Counted from the stretch's first letter, positions 54,394-62,909 are shown. The stretch: 64,000 nucleotides of DNA from Kitasatospora sp. NBC_00458 (GCF_036013975.1 NZ_CP107904.1:6163001-6227000), one strand, 5' to 3'. A program made the numbers and translations. The notes: generated by a model not told the origin, from the sequence alone.

Positions 54394-55359
54394 TCAGGAT
54401 CCGGCGTTCTCGATGCGGGGGGTGAGGCCGTCCAGGAGGTTGGCCAGGCCGAGTTCGAACAGGGCGTCCAGGTCGAGGTCGTAGCCGTTGGTGAGTTCGG
54501 CCATCAGCCGGGTGAAGACCGGGAAGCGGTGCGCGGTGGTGAGCGGGTCGAGGGCGGGGATCCGGCTGTTGGTCCACTGGTCGGCGGTGACGCCGGTGGC
54601 GGCCTCCGCCTGGGCCTCGCGTTCGAGGTTGACGGCGATGCCCTCGATGTAGCTGTACAGCAGCACGTGGATGTCCATCATGGCCGTGGTGTCGAGGCCG
54701 TGGCCGTCCAGTGAGGCGAGCGCCCACTCGGCGTGCGCCAGCAGGTTGGGCAGCATCAGCGGCCGGGTGACGGGGCTGAGCTGGGCGAGCCAGGGGTGGC
54801 GGCGGAACAGCTCCCAGAGGGTGCGGGCGCCGAGTTCCAGCCGGGGCCGCCAGCCGGCGGGCGGTTCGGCGGGGTAGGGGGCGGCCTCGCCGAAGGCCGC
54901 GTCGGCGGCGAGCAGGACGAGTTCGTCCTTGCTGGTGACGTACCGGTACGGGGACATCGCGGAGACTCCGAGCCGGGCCGCGACGGCGCGCATGGAGAGT
55001 GCGGGCAGGCCCTCCGCGTCGGCGAGTTCCAGGGCGGCCCGGACGATCCGCTCGCGGTTCAACTCGCCTTCGTGGGCCGTGGGTCGGGGCGGCCGGTGGG
55101 GGTCGGCGGGGGTCGGAGCGGCGGGGGCCGGCGCGGTGGTCCCGGCCACCACGGTGCCGATCCGGGGCCGGGCCTCGACGAGGCCTTCGGTGCGGAGCAC
55201 GGTCAGCGCCTTGGTGGCGGTGGCGAGGGCGACGCCCCAGTCCTGGGCGATGCGCCGGGTCGAGGGCACCCGGTCGCCGGGGGCGAGCTCCCCGGTGCCG
55301 ATGCGGCGGCGGAGTTCGGCGGCGATGCGCTGGAAGGGCGGGGCGGTCTCCGGTGCCAT
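54394..55359 (-). CDS. GntR-TetR fusion transcriptional regulator
   Basis: 321 residues with two DNA-binding domains. Residues about 5-75 form a GntR winged helix (FQRIAAELRRRIGTGELAPGDRVPSTRRIAQDWGVALATATKAL; in outline). After a Pro-rich linker, residues about 97-145 form a TetR helix-turn-helix (LSMRAVAARLGVSAMSPYRYVTSKDEL) and about 150-315 a TetR-class C-terminal ligand domain of the tetracycline repressor type. GAGGAG precedes ATG. It is divergent from a TetX-like flavin monooxygenase and the intergenic region has a long inverted repeat, so it probably controls that gene in response to an aromatic drug or polyketide. Confidence 0.9.
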   Translation of the reverse strand: MAPETAPPFQRIAAELRRRIGTGELAPGDRVPSTRRIAQDWGVALATATKALTVLRTEGLVEARPRIGTVVAGTTAPAPAAPTPADPHRPPRPTAHEGELNRERIVRAALELADAEGLPALSMRAVAARLGVSAMSPYRYVTSKDELVLLAADAAFGEAAPYPAEPPAGWRPRLELGARTLWELFRRHPWLAQLSPVTRPLMLPNLLAHAEWALASLDGHGLDTTAMMDIHVLLYSYIEGIAVNLEREAQAEAATGVTADQWTNSRIPALDPLTTAHRFPVFTRLMAELTNGYDLDLDALFELGLANLLDGLTPRIENAGS

Positions 55360-55496
55360 GGGTCGGGCTCCTCGGGAGAGGTTTTTCGCGGGCGCGGATG
55401 TCCTGTACTAGCTCAGACCCTAGCAGCGGCGATCGCGCGGCTGGGCCTGCTGTCCTAGGTCAGATCGTGTGGTGGGAGGCCTGGTGAGCGCTTGCG

Positions 55497-55529
55497 GCGC
55501 TCTGAATTTACGTCGTACATTCAGAGCGC
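55497..55529. promoter_or_regulatory. Long inverted-repeat operator upstream of the flavin monooxygenase
   Basis: GCGCTCTGAAT (55497-55507) and ATTCAGAGCGC (55519-55529) are perfect reverse complements around the 11-nt spacer TTACGTCGTAC. A direct repeat GAGCGCTT-C-GCG overlaps it (55486-55499 and 55524-55537). This suits a regulator with two DNA-binding domains. Confidence 0.7.
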
Positions 55530-55561
55530 TTACAGCGTACGACACCGATCAGGGAGTCTCC

Positions 55562-56677
55562 ATGAAGACGGTCCTCGTCTCCGGCGGCGGCATCGCCGGC
55601 ACCGCCCTCGCCTTCTGGCTGCACCGGCACGGCTTCGCCCCGACCGTGGTCGAGCTGGCCCCCGGCCCCCGCACCGGCGGCCAGGCGGTCGACGTCCGGG
55701 GCGTCGCCCTCGACGTCGTCGAGCGGATGGGCGTGGGCGAGCCGATGCGCGCGGTCCGGACCAGGATGCGCGGCATGTCCGTCCTCGACGCCGACGGCAA
55801 CGAGGTGCACCGCTCCACCGAGGAGACCTACAGCAGCGGCCGCCTGGACAGCGCGGACGTCGAGCTGCTGCGCGAGGACCTGGTCGCGATCCTGGCCGAA
55901 CGCGCCGCCGGTGCGGCCGAGTTCGTCCACGGCGACAGCATCACCGCACTCCGCGAGGACGAGCACGGCGTCCACGTCACCTTCGAGCACGGCGAGCCGC
56001 GCACCTTCGACCTGGTGGTCGGGGCGGACGGCCTGCACTCGCGGGTCCGCCGGCTGGCCTTCGGCCCGGAGGAGCGGTTCCTGCGCCCGCTCGGCACCCA
56101 TGTCGCGATCTTCGGGGCCGACAACTTCCTCGGCCTGGAGGACTGGCAGGTCTGGCAGCGCGACGGCGAGGCCGGTTACGGCGTCTACCCGGTGCGCGAC
56201 AACCGGGAGTTGCGGGTCACCTTCGGCTGGATGAGCGAGGAGCCCGCCGAGCGGGACGCCGAGGCGGTGCGGAAGCTGGTCGCCGAGCGGATGGCCGAGC
56301 TGCGCTGGGAGACGCCCCGGCTGCTGGAGGCGCTGCACCGCTCGACCGACTTCTACGCCGACGCGATGGCGCAGGTCCACTTGGACCGCTGGTCGGCCGG
56401 TCGGACGGTCCTGCTCGGGGACGCCGGCTACTGCGCCTCACCGCTGTCCGGCCAGGGGACCAGCCTCGCCCTGGTCGGCGCCTACCTGCTGGCCGACGAG
56501 CTCGGCCGCGCCCGGACGGCGGGCGAGGGCCACGCCGCCGCCTTCGACCGGTACGAGCGGCGGATGCGCCCGTTCGTCGGCCTCAACCAGGCGCTCGCGA
56601 CCGAGAACCCGGGAGGTCCGGCCTCGGAGGAGTCGGTCGAGCGGGCGAAGAACGCGATCTCCCTGGATCAGGATTGA
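55562..56677 (+). CDS. FAD-dependent monooxygenase (TetX/aromatic hydroxylase type)
   Basis: 371 residues. The FAD-binding GGGIAGTALAFWLHRHG (about 8-24), the DG motif VGADGLHSRVRR (about 158-169) and the GD motif LLGDAGYCASPLSGQGTSLALVGAYLLADEL (about 285-315) define the class A flavoprotein hydroxylase fold; length and pattern resemble TetX and related tetracycline- or rifamycin-inactivating enzymes. It inserts one oxygen atom into an aromatic substrate using NAD(P)H. Divergent fusion regulator and operator upstream. Whether it acts in drug inactivation or metabolism cannot be decided. Confidence 0.9.
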   Translation: MKTVLVSGGGIAGTALAFWLHRHGFAPTVVELAPGPRTGGQAVDVRGVALDVVERMGVGEPMRAVRTRMRGMSVLDADGNEVHRSTEETYSSGRLDSADVELLREDLVAILAERAAGAAEFVHGDSITALREDEHGVHVTFEHGEPRTFDLVVGADGLHSRVRRLAFGPEERFLRPLGTHVAIFGADNFLGLEDWQVWQRDGEAGYGVYPVRDNRELRVTFGWMSEEPAERDAEAVRKLVAERMAELRWETPRLLEALHRSTDFYADAMAQVHLDRWSAGRTVLLGDAGYCASPLSGQGTSLALVGAYLLADELGRARTAGEGHAAAFDRYERRMRPFVGLNQALATENPGGPASEESVERAKNAISLDQD

Positions 56678-56790
56678 CCCATGATTCCAGGTCGAAAATG
56701 CACCACTCATCAGGTCTATCAACGCAATAGAGTGATCATCACAAGGTCGCGGCAGGGAGCCGGGACCACCCGAGACGGGGGAGCCACACC

Positions 56791-57291
56791 ATGACCACCA
56801 GCCCGCTGAAGCCGCTGCTGACCCGCGCCGCCACCGCCGAGACCACCAGCGACCCGAGCAGCGTCATGACGCTGCTCGCCGACTGCGGCACCGACGGCAG
56901 CCCGATCACCAGCTACCGCTCGTCCTTCGCCAAGGGCGCCGTCGGCGCCCCGGCCCACTTCCACACCCGGGCCTCCGAGCTGTTCTTCGTCATCGGCGGG
57001 GCGCTCCAGGTGCTGGTCGAGGAGAAGGTCGAGGTCCTCGGCGAGGGCGACTTCCTGCTCGTCCCCCCGCACACCCCGCACGCCTTCGCCGCCGCGCCCG
57101 GCTCCGAGGCCGACGTGCTCTTCGTGTTCACGCCCGGCATGCCCCGCTTCGACTACCTGCGGCTCCTCGGCCGGGTCGTGCGCGGCGAGGCCGACCCGCA
57201 GGAGATCAAGGACTCCTCCGAGCTGTACGACAACCACTACGTGGACAGCCCGGTGTGGCGCTCCGCCCTGGAGGCCGCGGCCGGCAAGTGA
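56791..57291 (+). CDS. Cupin-domain protein
   Basis: 166 residues with one cupin-2 barrel: motif 1 PAHFHTRASELFFVIGGALQVLVE (about 51-74) with His, His and Glu metal ligands, and motif 2 LLVPPHTPHAFAAAP with the third His. The C-terminal helix (IKDSSELYDNHYVDSPVWRS) is typical of quercetin-dioxygenase-like small cupins. Probably a metal-dependent dioxygenase, isomerase or sugar-binding protein; role unknown. The 113-nt upstream gap contains TAGAGT (-10-like) near 56730 within an imperfect CTAT/ATAG inverted repeat. Confidence 0.87.
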   Translation: MTTSPLKPLLTRAATAETTSDPSSVMTLLADCGTDGSPITSYRSSFAKGAVGAPAHFHTRASELFFVIGGALQVLVEEKVEVLGEGDFLLVPPHTPHAFAAAPGSEADVLFVFTPGMPRFDYLRLLGRVVRGEADPQEIKDSSELYDNHYVDSPVWRSALEAAAGK

Positions 57292-57310
57292 CCGACCGGG
57301 CGCGCCCGTC

Positions 57311-57364
57311 GGAGCCGGGCGCGGTGATCGGTGCCGCGGAGCCGGGCGCGGCCGTCGGTGCCGC
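57311..57364. repeat. 27-bp direct repeat, two copies
   Basis: Units GGAGCCGGGCGCGG-NNN-TCGGTGCCGC at 57311-57337 and 57338-57364 differ at only three positions (TGA versus CCG). They lie between convergent genes. Confidence 0.85.
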
Positions 57365-57370
57365 CGGGCC

Positions 57371-58069
57371 TCAGTCCCGGGCGCCGGCCGGTCCGCCGCG
57401 ACCGGAGGCGCCCCGCGGCACGTCGGGGCGCCGTCGCGAACCCGCGGACGACGGCGCGCGCGGCGGCACGGGCCTGGCACGCCGCCGGTGCCGGACGCGC
57501 AGCTCGACCGGGACGACCGGGGAGAGCGCCGCGCGCAACTCGCGGTGCAGGGCGGCCGTGTCGGTGTCCGGCGGGAGCGACTTGGGCACCAGCCGGTGAC
57601 CGGCCAGCAGGGCGGTCAGCGTGACCGTGACCGTGGTCGGCCGCGGGTCGCCGTCGTACGGCTCCTCGGTGGAGTGCTCGATCCGGATGCACTGCAGTAC
57701 GGAGACGGGCAGGGGCCGGCCGGCCCGCGCTCCCCGGACCAGGGTGACCGTGGCGGGCCCGTCGGCGGGGGCGAACCGCAGGCGGTGCACCTCGTGGAAC
57801 GCGCTGCGGGTGAGGAAGGCCCAGCCCGCGACGGCCGCCGCGCCGCCGATGACCGCGGCCACCGACCAGACCGGCCCCCACCCCGTACCGGTGAACAGCA
57901 TCACGACCGCCACGGGGGAGGAGGCCAGCACCCCGAGCAGGAACAGCGCGGGTACGGCCATCACCGACCCGAGCGAGGTCGTGACCGCGTACCGGAGGGA
58001 GCCGCCGCGCTCCCAGAGGACCAGGTCGAGCACGCCCGGGTCCGAACGGTCCATCCGTACCGGTTGCAT
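57371..58069 (-). CDS. Hypothetical membrane protein
   Basis: 232 residues. Two transmembrane helices (MAVPALFLLGVLASSPVAVVMLF and VWSVAAVIGGAAAVAGWAFL) at about 35-85, then a cytosolic beta-rich domain (VHRLRFAPADGPATVTLV ... IRIEHSTEEPYDGDPRPTTVTVTLTALLAGHRLVPKSL) and a basic Arg/Pro/Gly-rich tail. No family recognised; the layout recalls small PH-like membrane proteins. TAACGT 6 nt before ATG with no ribosome-binding site points to a leaderless transcript. Confidence 0.75.
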   Translation of the reverse strand: MQPVRMDRSDPGVLDLVLWERGGSLRYAVTTSLGSVMAVPALFLLGVLASSPVAVVMLFTGTGWGPVWSVAAVIGGAAAVAGWAFLTRSAFHEVHRLRFAPADGPATVTLVRGARAGRPLPVSVLQCIRIEHSTEEPYDGDPRPTTVTVTLTALLAGHRLVPKSLPPDTDTAALHRELRAALSPVVPVELRVRHRRRARPVPPRAPSSAGSRRRPDVPRGASGRGGPAGARD

Positions 58070-58075
58070 GACTCA

Positions 58076-58081
58076 ACGTTA
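58076..58081 (-). promoter_or_regulatory. -10 element of leaderless membrane-protein gene
   Basis: TAACGT on the minus strand, 6 nt before the ATG at 58069. Confidence 0.45.
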
Positions 58082-58170
58082 GGTCGGTCACACCGGTTGT
58101 GGAAGTGGGTGTCCGGCCCCGGGCCCGAGACGGACGCCCGGGCCCGGGCGTGACAAGTCGCCCGCCGGGG

Positions 58171-58551
58171 TCAGACGTTGGCGCAGACCACGTAGACGCT
58201 GATGCCGACGCTGTTGTAGCCGGGCTGGTGGCCCAGGGCGATCCAGCCGGTGCCGTCATCGGTCGGGAAGGTACCGTTCAGGACGGAGTCGGTGCCCTGT
58301 GCCTCGCCGCCGCCGCCGATCGCCCGCTTGCCGGACGGGCAGGAGACCGTCCGGCGCTGGAAGTTGCCGACGTTGGCGTTGCCCAGCTTGACCACCTGGT
58401 AGCCGTCGACGGCCCGGATCGCGGCGTCGCGCGCGGGGGAGTTGTCGGAGGTGACGTCGTTCGCGTCGGCCTGCACGGCCCAGCCCGCTCCGGCGGCCAG
58501 GGCGACCGCCAGCAGACCCGCCCCGAGCGCGTGCTTGCTCCGCAGCATCAT
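58171..58551 (-). CDS. Small secreted protein of unknown function
   Basis: 126 residues. Signal peptide MMLRSKHALGAGLLAVALAA with cleavage near ADA (about 30). The mature part is about 95 residues with two Cys (VSCPSGKRAIGGGGEA and VYVVCANV) that likely form one disulfide; the CPSGKRAIGGG motif recurs in secreted actinomycete proteins. AGAGGGA precedes ATG. The same strand continues with the anti-sigma kinase-like gene upstream. Confidence 0.8.
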   Translation of the reverse strand: MMLRSKHALGAGLLAVALAAGAGWAVQADANDVTSDNSPARDAAIRAVDGYQVVKLGNANVGNFQRRTVSCPSGKRAIGGGGEAQGTDSVLNGTFPTDDGTGWIALGHQPGYNSVGISVYVVCANV

Positions 58552-58658
58552 GTGATCCCTCTCGATACCGGCGGGACCGTCCGTCCGGGCCCGCACTGGT
58601 GAGGTCATCGGCTCTGGAGTGGTGGGGAGGTGAGCCAAACCCCACCTTGGGGGGAATC

Positions 58659-59150
58659 TCAGACCGCGATCATGCTCGGCACCTGCCCGAGCCGCCCGAG
58701 GTCGGTGAGCCCGGGGGCCGGGGCGATCAGCGCCCAGACGAACTTGCCGATCCCGCCCGCGCGGGGGCGGCAGCCCCAGTGCTCGGCCAGTTCGTCGACG
58801 AGCAGGAGGCCCCGTCCGTTCTCGTCGCCCGTGGCCGCGGAACGCAGGTTCGGCCGCCCGCGGCCCGCGTCGTGGACTTCGAGCCGGAGCCGGTCGGCGA
58901 CCAGCGCGATCCGGACCTCGACGAAGCGGTCCGGCGGGGCGTCGCTGTGCTGGACGGCGTTGGCGAACAGCTCGCCGAGCAGCAACTCGCCGACGTCCGC
59001 GTAGCGTTCACCGCACGGTAGGGCGGCGAGGTAGGCGCGCAGCAGCAGTCGGGCGAGGGGCGCGGACTCGGCCCGCGAGTCCAGCCGGGCGACGAACCCG
59101 CGGGGCCGGCGCGGGGCGGCCGGGGGGTGGTGGGCACAGTTCTCGGGCAT
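58659..59150 (-). CDS. ATP-binding anti-sigma-factor-like protein (HATPase, RsbW/SpoIIAB type)
   Basis: 163 residues with a single GHKL ATPase domain: N-box LLGELFANAVQHS (about 62-74), G1 VHDAGRGRPNL and G2 ENGRGLLLVDELAEHWG. No HisKA domain, so it is a stand-alone serine kinase or ATP-binding switch. ATG at 59150 has GGAGG 7 nt upstream. It is divergent from the XRE/DUF397 pair; this trio is the recurrent WhiJ/AbaA-like arrangement of streptomycetes that affects development and antibiotic production. Confidence 0.9.
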   Translation of the reverse strand: MPENCAHHPPAAPRRPRGFVARLDSRAESAPLARLLLRAYLAALPCGERYADVGELLLGELFANAVQHSDAPPDRFVEVRIALVADRLRLEVHDAGRGRPNLRSAATGDENGRGLLLVDELAEHWGCRPRAGGIGKFVWALIAPAPGLTDLGRLGQVPSMIAV

Positions 59151-59319
59151 GGCGGGGCCTCCGGGGGTGAGGGGGAGTGGAAGCAGCTCGCGACCAGGGC
59201 GCGCACGCTCACGCTGTGCAAGCAAAAGGCTGCGTTCCGGTAACAATCATCGACCCGCGCAGGTACGGTGACGACCGATTTGCAGTGTGGCGTCTGTGCG
59301 GCACGTGAGGGGATCGGTC

Positions 59320-60273
59320 ATGTCACACCGGAGGATCGAGCGCGGACCGACGGCGAGCTCGGCGGTGATGTTCGGCGAGGAGCTGCGGTTCTACCGGGAA
59401 CTGGCCGGCTACACGCAGGAGGAGTTGGGGAAGCTCCTGCACTGCGACCGCACGGTGGTGACGCGCTGCGAAGGCGGCAAGCGCCGGATGCAGCCCGAGA
59501 CCGTCGAGGACGCGGACCGGCTGTTCAGCACGGGCGGCTCGCTGAAGCGCATGTGGGACCGGGTGGACTGGAATGCGGAGATCGAGCACCCGGACTGGTT
59601 CCAGAACCACGCCGACATGGAGGCCGAGGCGGTTGCGATCAGGGTCTTCCAGTGCTCAGTGGTGCACGGCTTGTTGCAGTGCCCGGAGTACGTGAGAGCA
59701 GTCTTCGAGGCCAGCGATGCTGCGGGCAATCCCGCATTGATCGAGGATCGGACCACTGCTCGCCTTGGTAGGCAGAAGAGGTTCCTCGACCCCGAGGGGC
59801 CGTTGCTCGTGGTCGTTCTGGACGAGAGCGCGATCCGGACCGTCTTCGGAGGCGCCCGGGTGATGAGGCGCCAGATGGAGCACCTCTTGATGGTCGCCGA
59901 GCGTCCCAACATCCTGATTCAGGTCGCTCCGTTCGCCAATCGGCGGACGATCATCGACAAGTCCATGGTCTTTCTGGAAATGCCTGACGGCCAGCACTGG
60001 GTGTACTCGGAGAGCCTGGACCGGGGGCATCCCAGTGATCTTCCGGCGATCGTGTCGGGACACCAGCGAAGCTATGATCGCCTTCGCGGGGAAGCACTCT
60101 CGACGGACGACTCGCTCGCGCTGATCACTGAAGCGCTGGAAGGGTTCAGGGATGACGAGGAACGGGCCCGGCGAGGCCGTCTGGCGCAAGAGCAGCTACA
60201 GCGGCGGCAACGGCGGGGACTGCATCGAGGTGGCCCTCGTATCCCCCACCCCCGGCGTCGTCCCGGTGCGTGA
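59320..60273 (+). CDS. XRE-family regulator with DUF5753 (WhiJ-like), C-terminus overlapping the next gene
   Basis: 317 residues. An N-terminal helix-turn-helix (ELRFYRELAGYTQEELGKLLHCDRTVVTRCEGGKR, in outline; about 15-55) and a DUF5753 domain (about 105-285: VHGLLQCPEYVRAVFEA, IQVAPFANRRTIIDKSMVFLEM, ALSTDDSLALITEALEGF). Family members usually stop shortly after that point, but here the frame stays open for about 35 more, Arg-rich residues inside the DUF397 gene (122-nt overlap). GAGGGG lies 7 nt before the ATG. Partner of the DUF397 protein and the divergent ATPase. Confidence 0.9.
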   Translation: MSHRRIERGPTASSAVMFGEELRFYRELAGYTQEELGKLLHCDRTVVTRCEGGKRRMQPETVEDADRLFSTGGSLKRMWDRVDWNAEIEHPDWFQNHADMEAEAVAIRVFQCSVVHGLLQCPEYVRAVFEASDAAGNPALIEDRTTARLGRQKRFLDPEGPLLVVVLDESAIRTVFGGARVMRRQMEHLLMVAERPNILIQVAPFANRRTIIDKSMVFLEMPDGQHWVYSESLDRGHPSDLPAIVSGHQRSYDRLRGEALSTDDSLALITEALEGFRDDEERARRGRLAQEQLQRRQRRGLHRGGPRIPHPRRRPGA

Positions 60274-60367
60274 CTCCAAGGATCCCTCGGGCCCGGTCCT
60301 CCGCTTCCCGGCCGCGTCCTGGCAGTCCTTCCTCTCCGCGCTCCACCGTGGCGACTTCGGCTCCTGA
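60152..60367 (+). CDS. DUF397 domain protein
   Basis: 71 residues, the usual size, with the complete family pattern: VWRKSSYSGGNGGDCIEVA, VPVRDSKDPSGPVLRFPAASWQSFLSAL. These small proteins function together with the adjacent XRE regulator and may act as its inhibitor or toxin-antitoxin-like partner. The start ATG lies inside the XRE reading frame, so the two genes overlap out of frame by 122 nt rather than the usual few bases. Confidence 0.93.
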   Translation: MTRNGPGEAVWRKSSYSGGNGGDCIEVALVSPTPGVVPVRDSKDPSGPVLRFPAASWQSFLSALHRGDFGS

Positions 60368-60489
60368 TCGGCCCTTTCCGATCGCCTTCGACCGGCACCG
60401 GCGGTTCTCCGATACGTAGGGTGACCGGGTCGCTACAGTCACCAGTCGTACACGGATGATCTCCGTTCGACCGGACTGAGGCGGTAGCC

Positions 60490-61815
60490 ATGGCGCAGGA
60501 ACCCAGGATCGACGTAGCCCTCGCACTCAAGGAGGGCCAGGCGGAACCCGGTTCGGCGGAGGTGGCGGAGCTCGCCGCCACCCTCACCCCCGAGGTGTGG
60601 TTCGCCGGTGCGCTGGAGCGCACCGGCGGCAGCGGCCGGGACGCCGATGTGGTCTGGGACTTGAGCGGCACCTACAAGGACCAGGTCGCGCGCGGCCAGG
60701 CGGCGGTCTACTACGCCAACCCGAAGATCGGTCTGCGCCGGCCCTTCGTCTTCGCGGACGGCTTCAACTACGGCCCGAGCGACCTGCCCGGCCTGTTCGC
60801 CTACTTCAACACGCCGTACGACGGCAAGCCGGGCTTCTTCGACCAGCTGCTCGGCCAGGGCATCGACGTGGTCCTCCTCGGCTTCGAGGAGCGGCACACC
60901 CACATCCAGGCCAACGCCGAGGTCGCGATCGACGGCATCCTCCGGGTGATCGCGGAGCGCGTCGGCGAGGAGCGGCTCACGGTCGGCGGCGTGAGCATGG
61001 GCGGCATCATCACCCGCTTCGCGCTCGCCAAGCTGGAGACCCAGAAGGTGGACCACCAGACGCAGACCTACATCTCCTACGACTCCCCGCACAACGGAGC
61101 CTGGATCCCGCTGATCCTCCAGCAGCTGGCGTACTTCTTCGAGGCCGTCACCCCGCCCGGCCCCGGCGGGGTCAAGCAGGCCGACCTGATCCGCAGCCCC
61201 GCCGCCCAGCAGCTGCTCTGGGCCTGGGTCGAGAACTCCAAGTACTCGGGGCCGGTGGCCACGTCCAGCCCGCTGCGCAAGGAGTTCCTGGAGGACCTGA
61301 AGCGCTTCGGCGACTACCCGGCCATCCCGCTCAAGCTCGGTGTCTCCAACGGCCGGCGCGACGGGATCGGCCGCCCGCTGCCGGCGGGCGAGGTGGCGTT
61401 CGACTGGCAGGCGCTGATCGCCAGCGCGACGGCCCGGTTCCAGGCGGACCGGGGCGAGAAGCAGAAGATCGGCGGCATGCACCTGGGTCTGGAGATCCGC
61501 CGCAGCACGACGACCGAGGTCCCGGCGCTGGACGGGGCGCCCGGCGGCACCCTGGACTCCTTCGGGAAGGTCGCGGACGCGCTGAAGGCGAAGATCTCCG
61601 ACGACTACCGCAGCGGCGCGTTCGTGCCGTCCGTGAGTGCGGCGGCGCTGGCCTTCGACCCGGTGAAGTGGGACGTCGTCCCGACGCTCTCGATCACCGA
61701 CGCGGACCTCGCCGCAGGCCACCTGGACGAGGTCGCGTTCGACGACGACAACACCGAGCACAGCCACATCTCCGGCCGCCTGATCGACTGGATCGTGGCG
61801 CACGTCGGTCGCTGA
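60490..61815 (+). CDS. Alpha/beta hydrolase-like protein of unknown function
   Basis: 441 residues, no signal peptide. A hydrolase core is indicated by RRPFVFADGFNYGPSDLPG, IDVVLLGFEERHTHIQANAEV and the nucleophile elbow GVSMGG (Ser169), then SYDSPHNGAWIP, which is lipase-like. A C-terminal HSHISGRLIDWI may carry the His. Most similar in pattern to streptomycete hydrolases annotated as DUF or esterase. GAGGCGG precedes ATG. TAGGGT near 60416 may be its -10 element. Substrate unknown. Confidence 0.78.
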   Translation: MAQEPRIDVALALKEGQAEPGSAEVAELAATLTPEVWFAGALERTGGSGRDADVVWDLSGTYKDQVARGQAAVYYANPKIGLRRPFVFADGFNYGPSDLPGLFAYFNTPYDGKPGFFDQLLGQGIDVVLLGFEERHTHIQANAEVAIDGILRVIAERVGEERLTVGGVSMGGIITRFALAKLETQKVDHQTQTYISYDSPHNGAWIPLILQQLAYFFEAVTPPGPGGVKQADLIRSPAAQQLLWAWVENSKYSGPVATSSPLRKEFLEDLKRFGDYPAIPLKLGVSNGRRDGIGRPLPAGEVAFDWQALIASATARFQADRGEKQKIGGMHLGLEIRRSTTTEVPALDGAPGGTLDSFGKVADALKAKISDDYRSGAFVPSVSAAALAFDPVKWDVVPTLSITDADLAAGHLDEVAFDDDNTEHSHISGRLIDWIVAHVGR

Positions 61816-61885
61816 CCTGGCCTGCTCCGCGGAATTGGTTCGAAGCACCCCCACGGATGGGCTATGGTTTACCCATCACCCAGAT

Positions 61886-61969
61886 GCGCGGGTGGCGGAA
61901 TAGGCAGACGCGCTGGATTCAGGTTCCAGTGCCCGAAAGGGCGTGGGGGTTCAACTCCCCCCTCGCGCA
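61886..61969 (+). tRNA. tRNA-Leu (anticodon CAG)
   Basis: 84 nt, class II tRNA. Acceptor stem GCGCGGG/CTCGCGC with one G-T pair, anticodon arm CTGGA-TTCAGGT-TCCAG (anticodon CAG), a long variable arm TGCCCGAAAGGGCG, T arm GGGGG-TTCAACT-CCCCC. CCA is not encoded. A terminator follows. Confidence 0.97.
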
Positions 61970-61976
61970 CAAAGAG

Positions 61977-62012
61977 AACGGCCGGTCGGATCCTCGGATC
62001 CGACCGGCCGTT
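61977..62012 (+). terminator. tRNA-Leu terminator
   Basis: AACGGCCGGTCGGATCC (61977-61993) and its perfect complement at 61996-62012 are separated by TC. Confidence 0.85.
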
Positions 62013-62029
62013 CCGGTTTCCGGGCCTCC

Positions 62030-62062
62030 GGATCGCCCCTCATGGCAGCGTGAGGGCGATCC
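62030..62062. repeat. GGATCGCCC hairpin, copy 1
   Basis: GGATCGCCCCTCA pairs with TGAGGGCGATCC (one bulged C). Together with the preceding CGTTCCGGTTT it resembles the hairpin at 63318-63359, about 1.29 kb away. It lies in the 3' flank of the hypothetical gene on the minus strand and may terminate it. Confidence 0.7.
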
Positions 62063-62159
62063 ACGTTCTTGCTGTCCAGGCTTGCGGCCCCGACTCGTCG
62101 AGATCGTCCACAATCCCGATGACCGCACCGCGGAAGCCAGGACGAACGGTGTCGGCAGG

Positions 62160-62909
62160 TCAGCTTCCCCGGGGAACGGTGTGGTAGTACTCCCGCGCGG
62201 AGGCATTCGTTGCGATGACGACGAACCTCAGGACGGTGCCGTAGCGGGCTCTGGCCTCCGTCACGCTCATTGCCGCCTGGGGGACGGTCGAGCAGCGCCG
62301 GTGGATCCCGTCACCAGCGGCTTCCGGGTCCGGCAGGTCCGCCTCCTCGATCCGATTCACGAGAGGGAAGTCCAACCGGTCCCAATCGATCTCCAGCAAT
62401 GAGGTTCCGAGCACCGGCGTGGGCATCATCCTGCCATCGGGGTGCCGTCCGTGGCTGCGGTGGTAGTCGATCGCGTAGGTGATCGTCCCGCGTGCGTGCG
62501 GCAGGTCCTGCCCCTGCCGGTCCCGCGGCCCCCAGGCCGCGATGTCGGCCTCGCGGATCCGGGCCAGGACGTCGGTGATGTCGCCCTGGACCCCGAAGTA
62601 GGAGACCGAGCGCATCCGGCACTGGAGCACGTCTGCGGGTCGTGCTTCGAAGGCCGAGGCGCGATAGGGCCTGGCGCAGGAGTCCGTGAAGGTGGTCAGC
62701 ACGTGCTCCAGGCCCTCGACGGCGGACAGTCGCGCGGTGAGGTCGTGAATCCTCTCCTGCGCCACCGCCCTGCGGGACTCCGCCTCGGGTGAGGTGGCGT
62801 GCTTGCGCAGCTTCCTGTCCGACGGTCCGCGTGAGCTCGCTTCGCTGATCGCTGTCAGGAGTAGCGCCAGCAGCACTCCCGCCGCCTCCTTGCACCTCTT
62901 CCAGCTCAT
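62160..62909 (-). CDS. Hypothetical protein with N-terminal membrane anchor
   Basis: 249 residues. A single N-terminal hydrophobic segment (EAAGVLLALLLTAI) is followed by a helical region (ESRRAVAQERIHDLTARLSAVEGLEHVLTTFTDSC) and a mixed domain (GDITDVLARIREADIAAWGPRDRQG ... TITYAIDYHRSHGRHPDGRMMPTPVLG). No family recognised. The ATG at 62909 has GGAGG 7 nt upstream; longer open frame beyond it runs through non-coding sequence. Codon GC3 bias is somewhat weaker than in its neighbours, so it may be a strain-specific gene. Confidence 0.75.
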   Translation of the reverse strand: MSWKRCKEAAGVLLALLLTAISEASSRGPSDRKLRKHATSPEAESRRAVAQERIHDLTARLSAVEGLEHVLTTFTDSCARPYRASAFEARPADVLQCRMRSVSYFGVQGDITDVLARIREADIAAWGPRDRQGQDLPHARGTITYAIDYHRSHGRHPDGRMMPTPVLGTSLLEIDWDRLDFPLVNRIEEADLPDPEAAGDGIHRRCSTVPQAAMSVTEARARYGTVLRFVVIATNASAREYYHTVPRGS

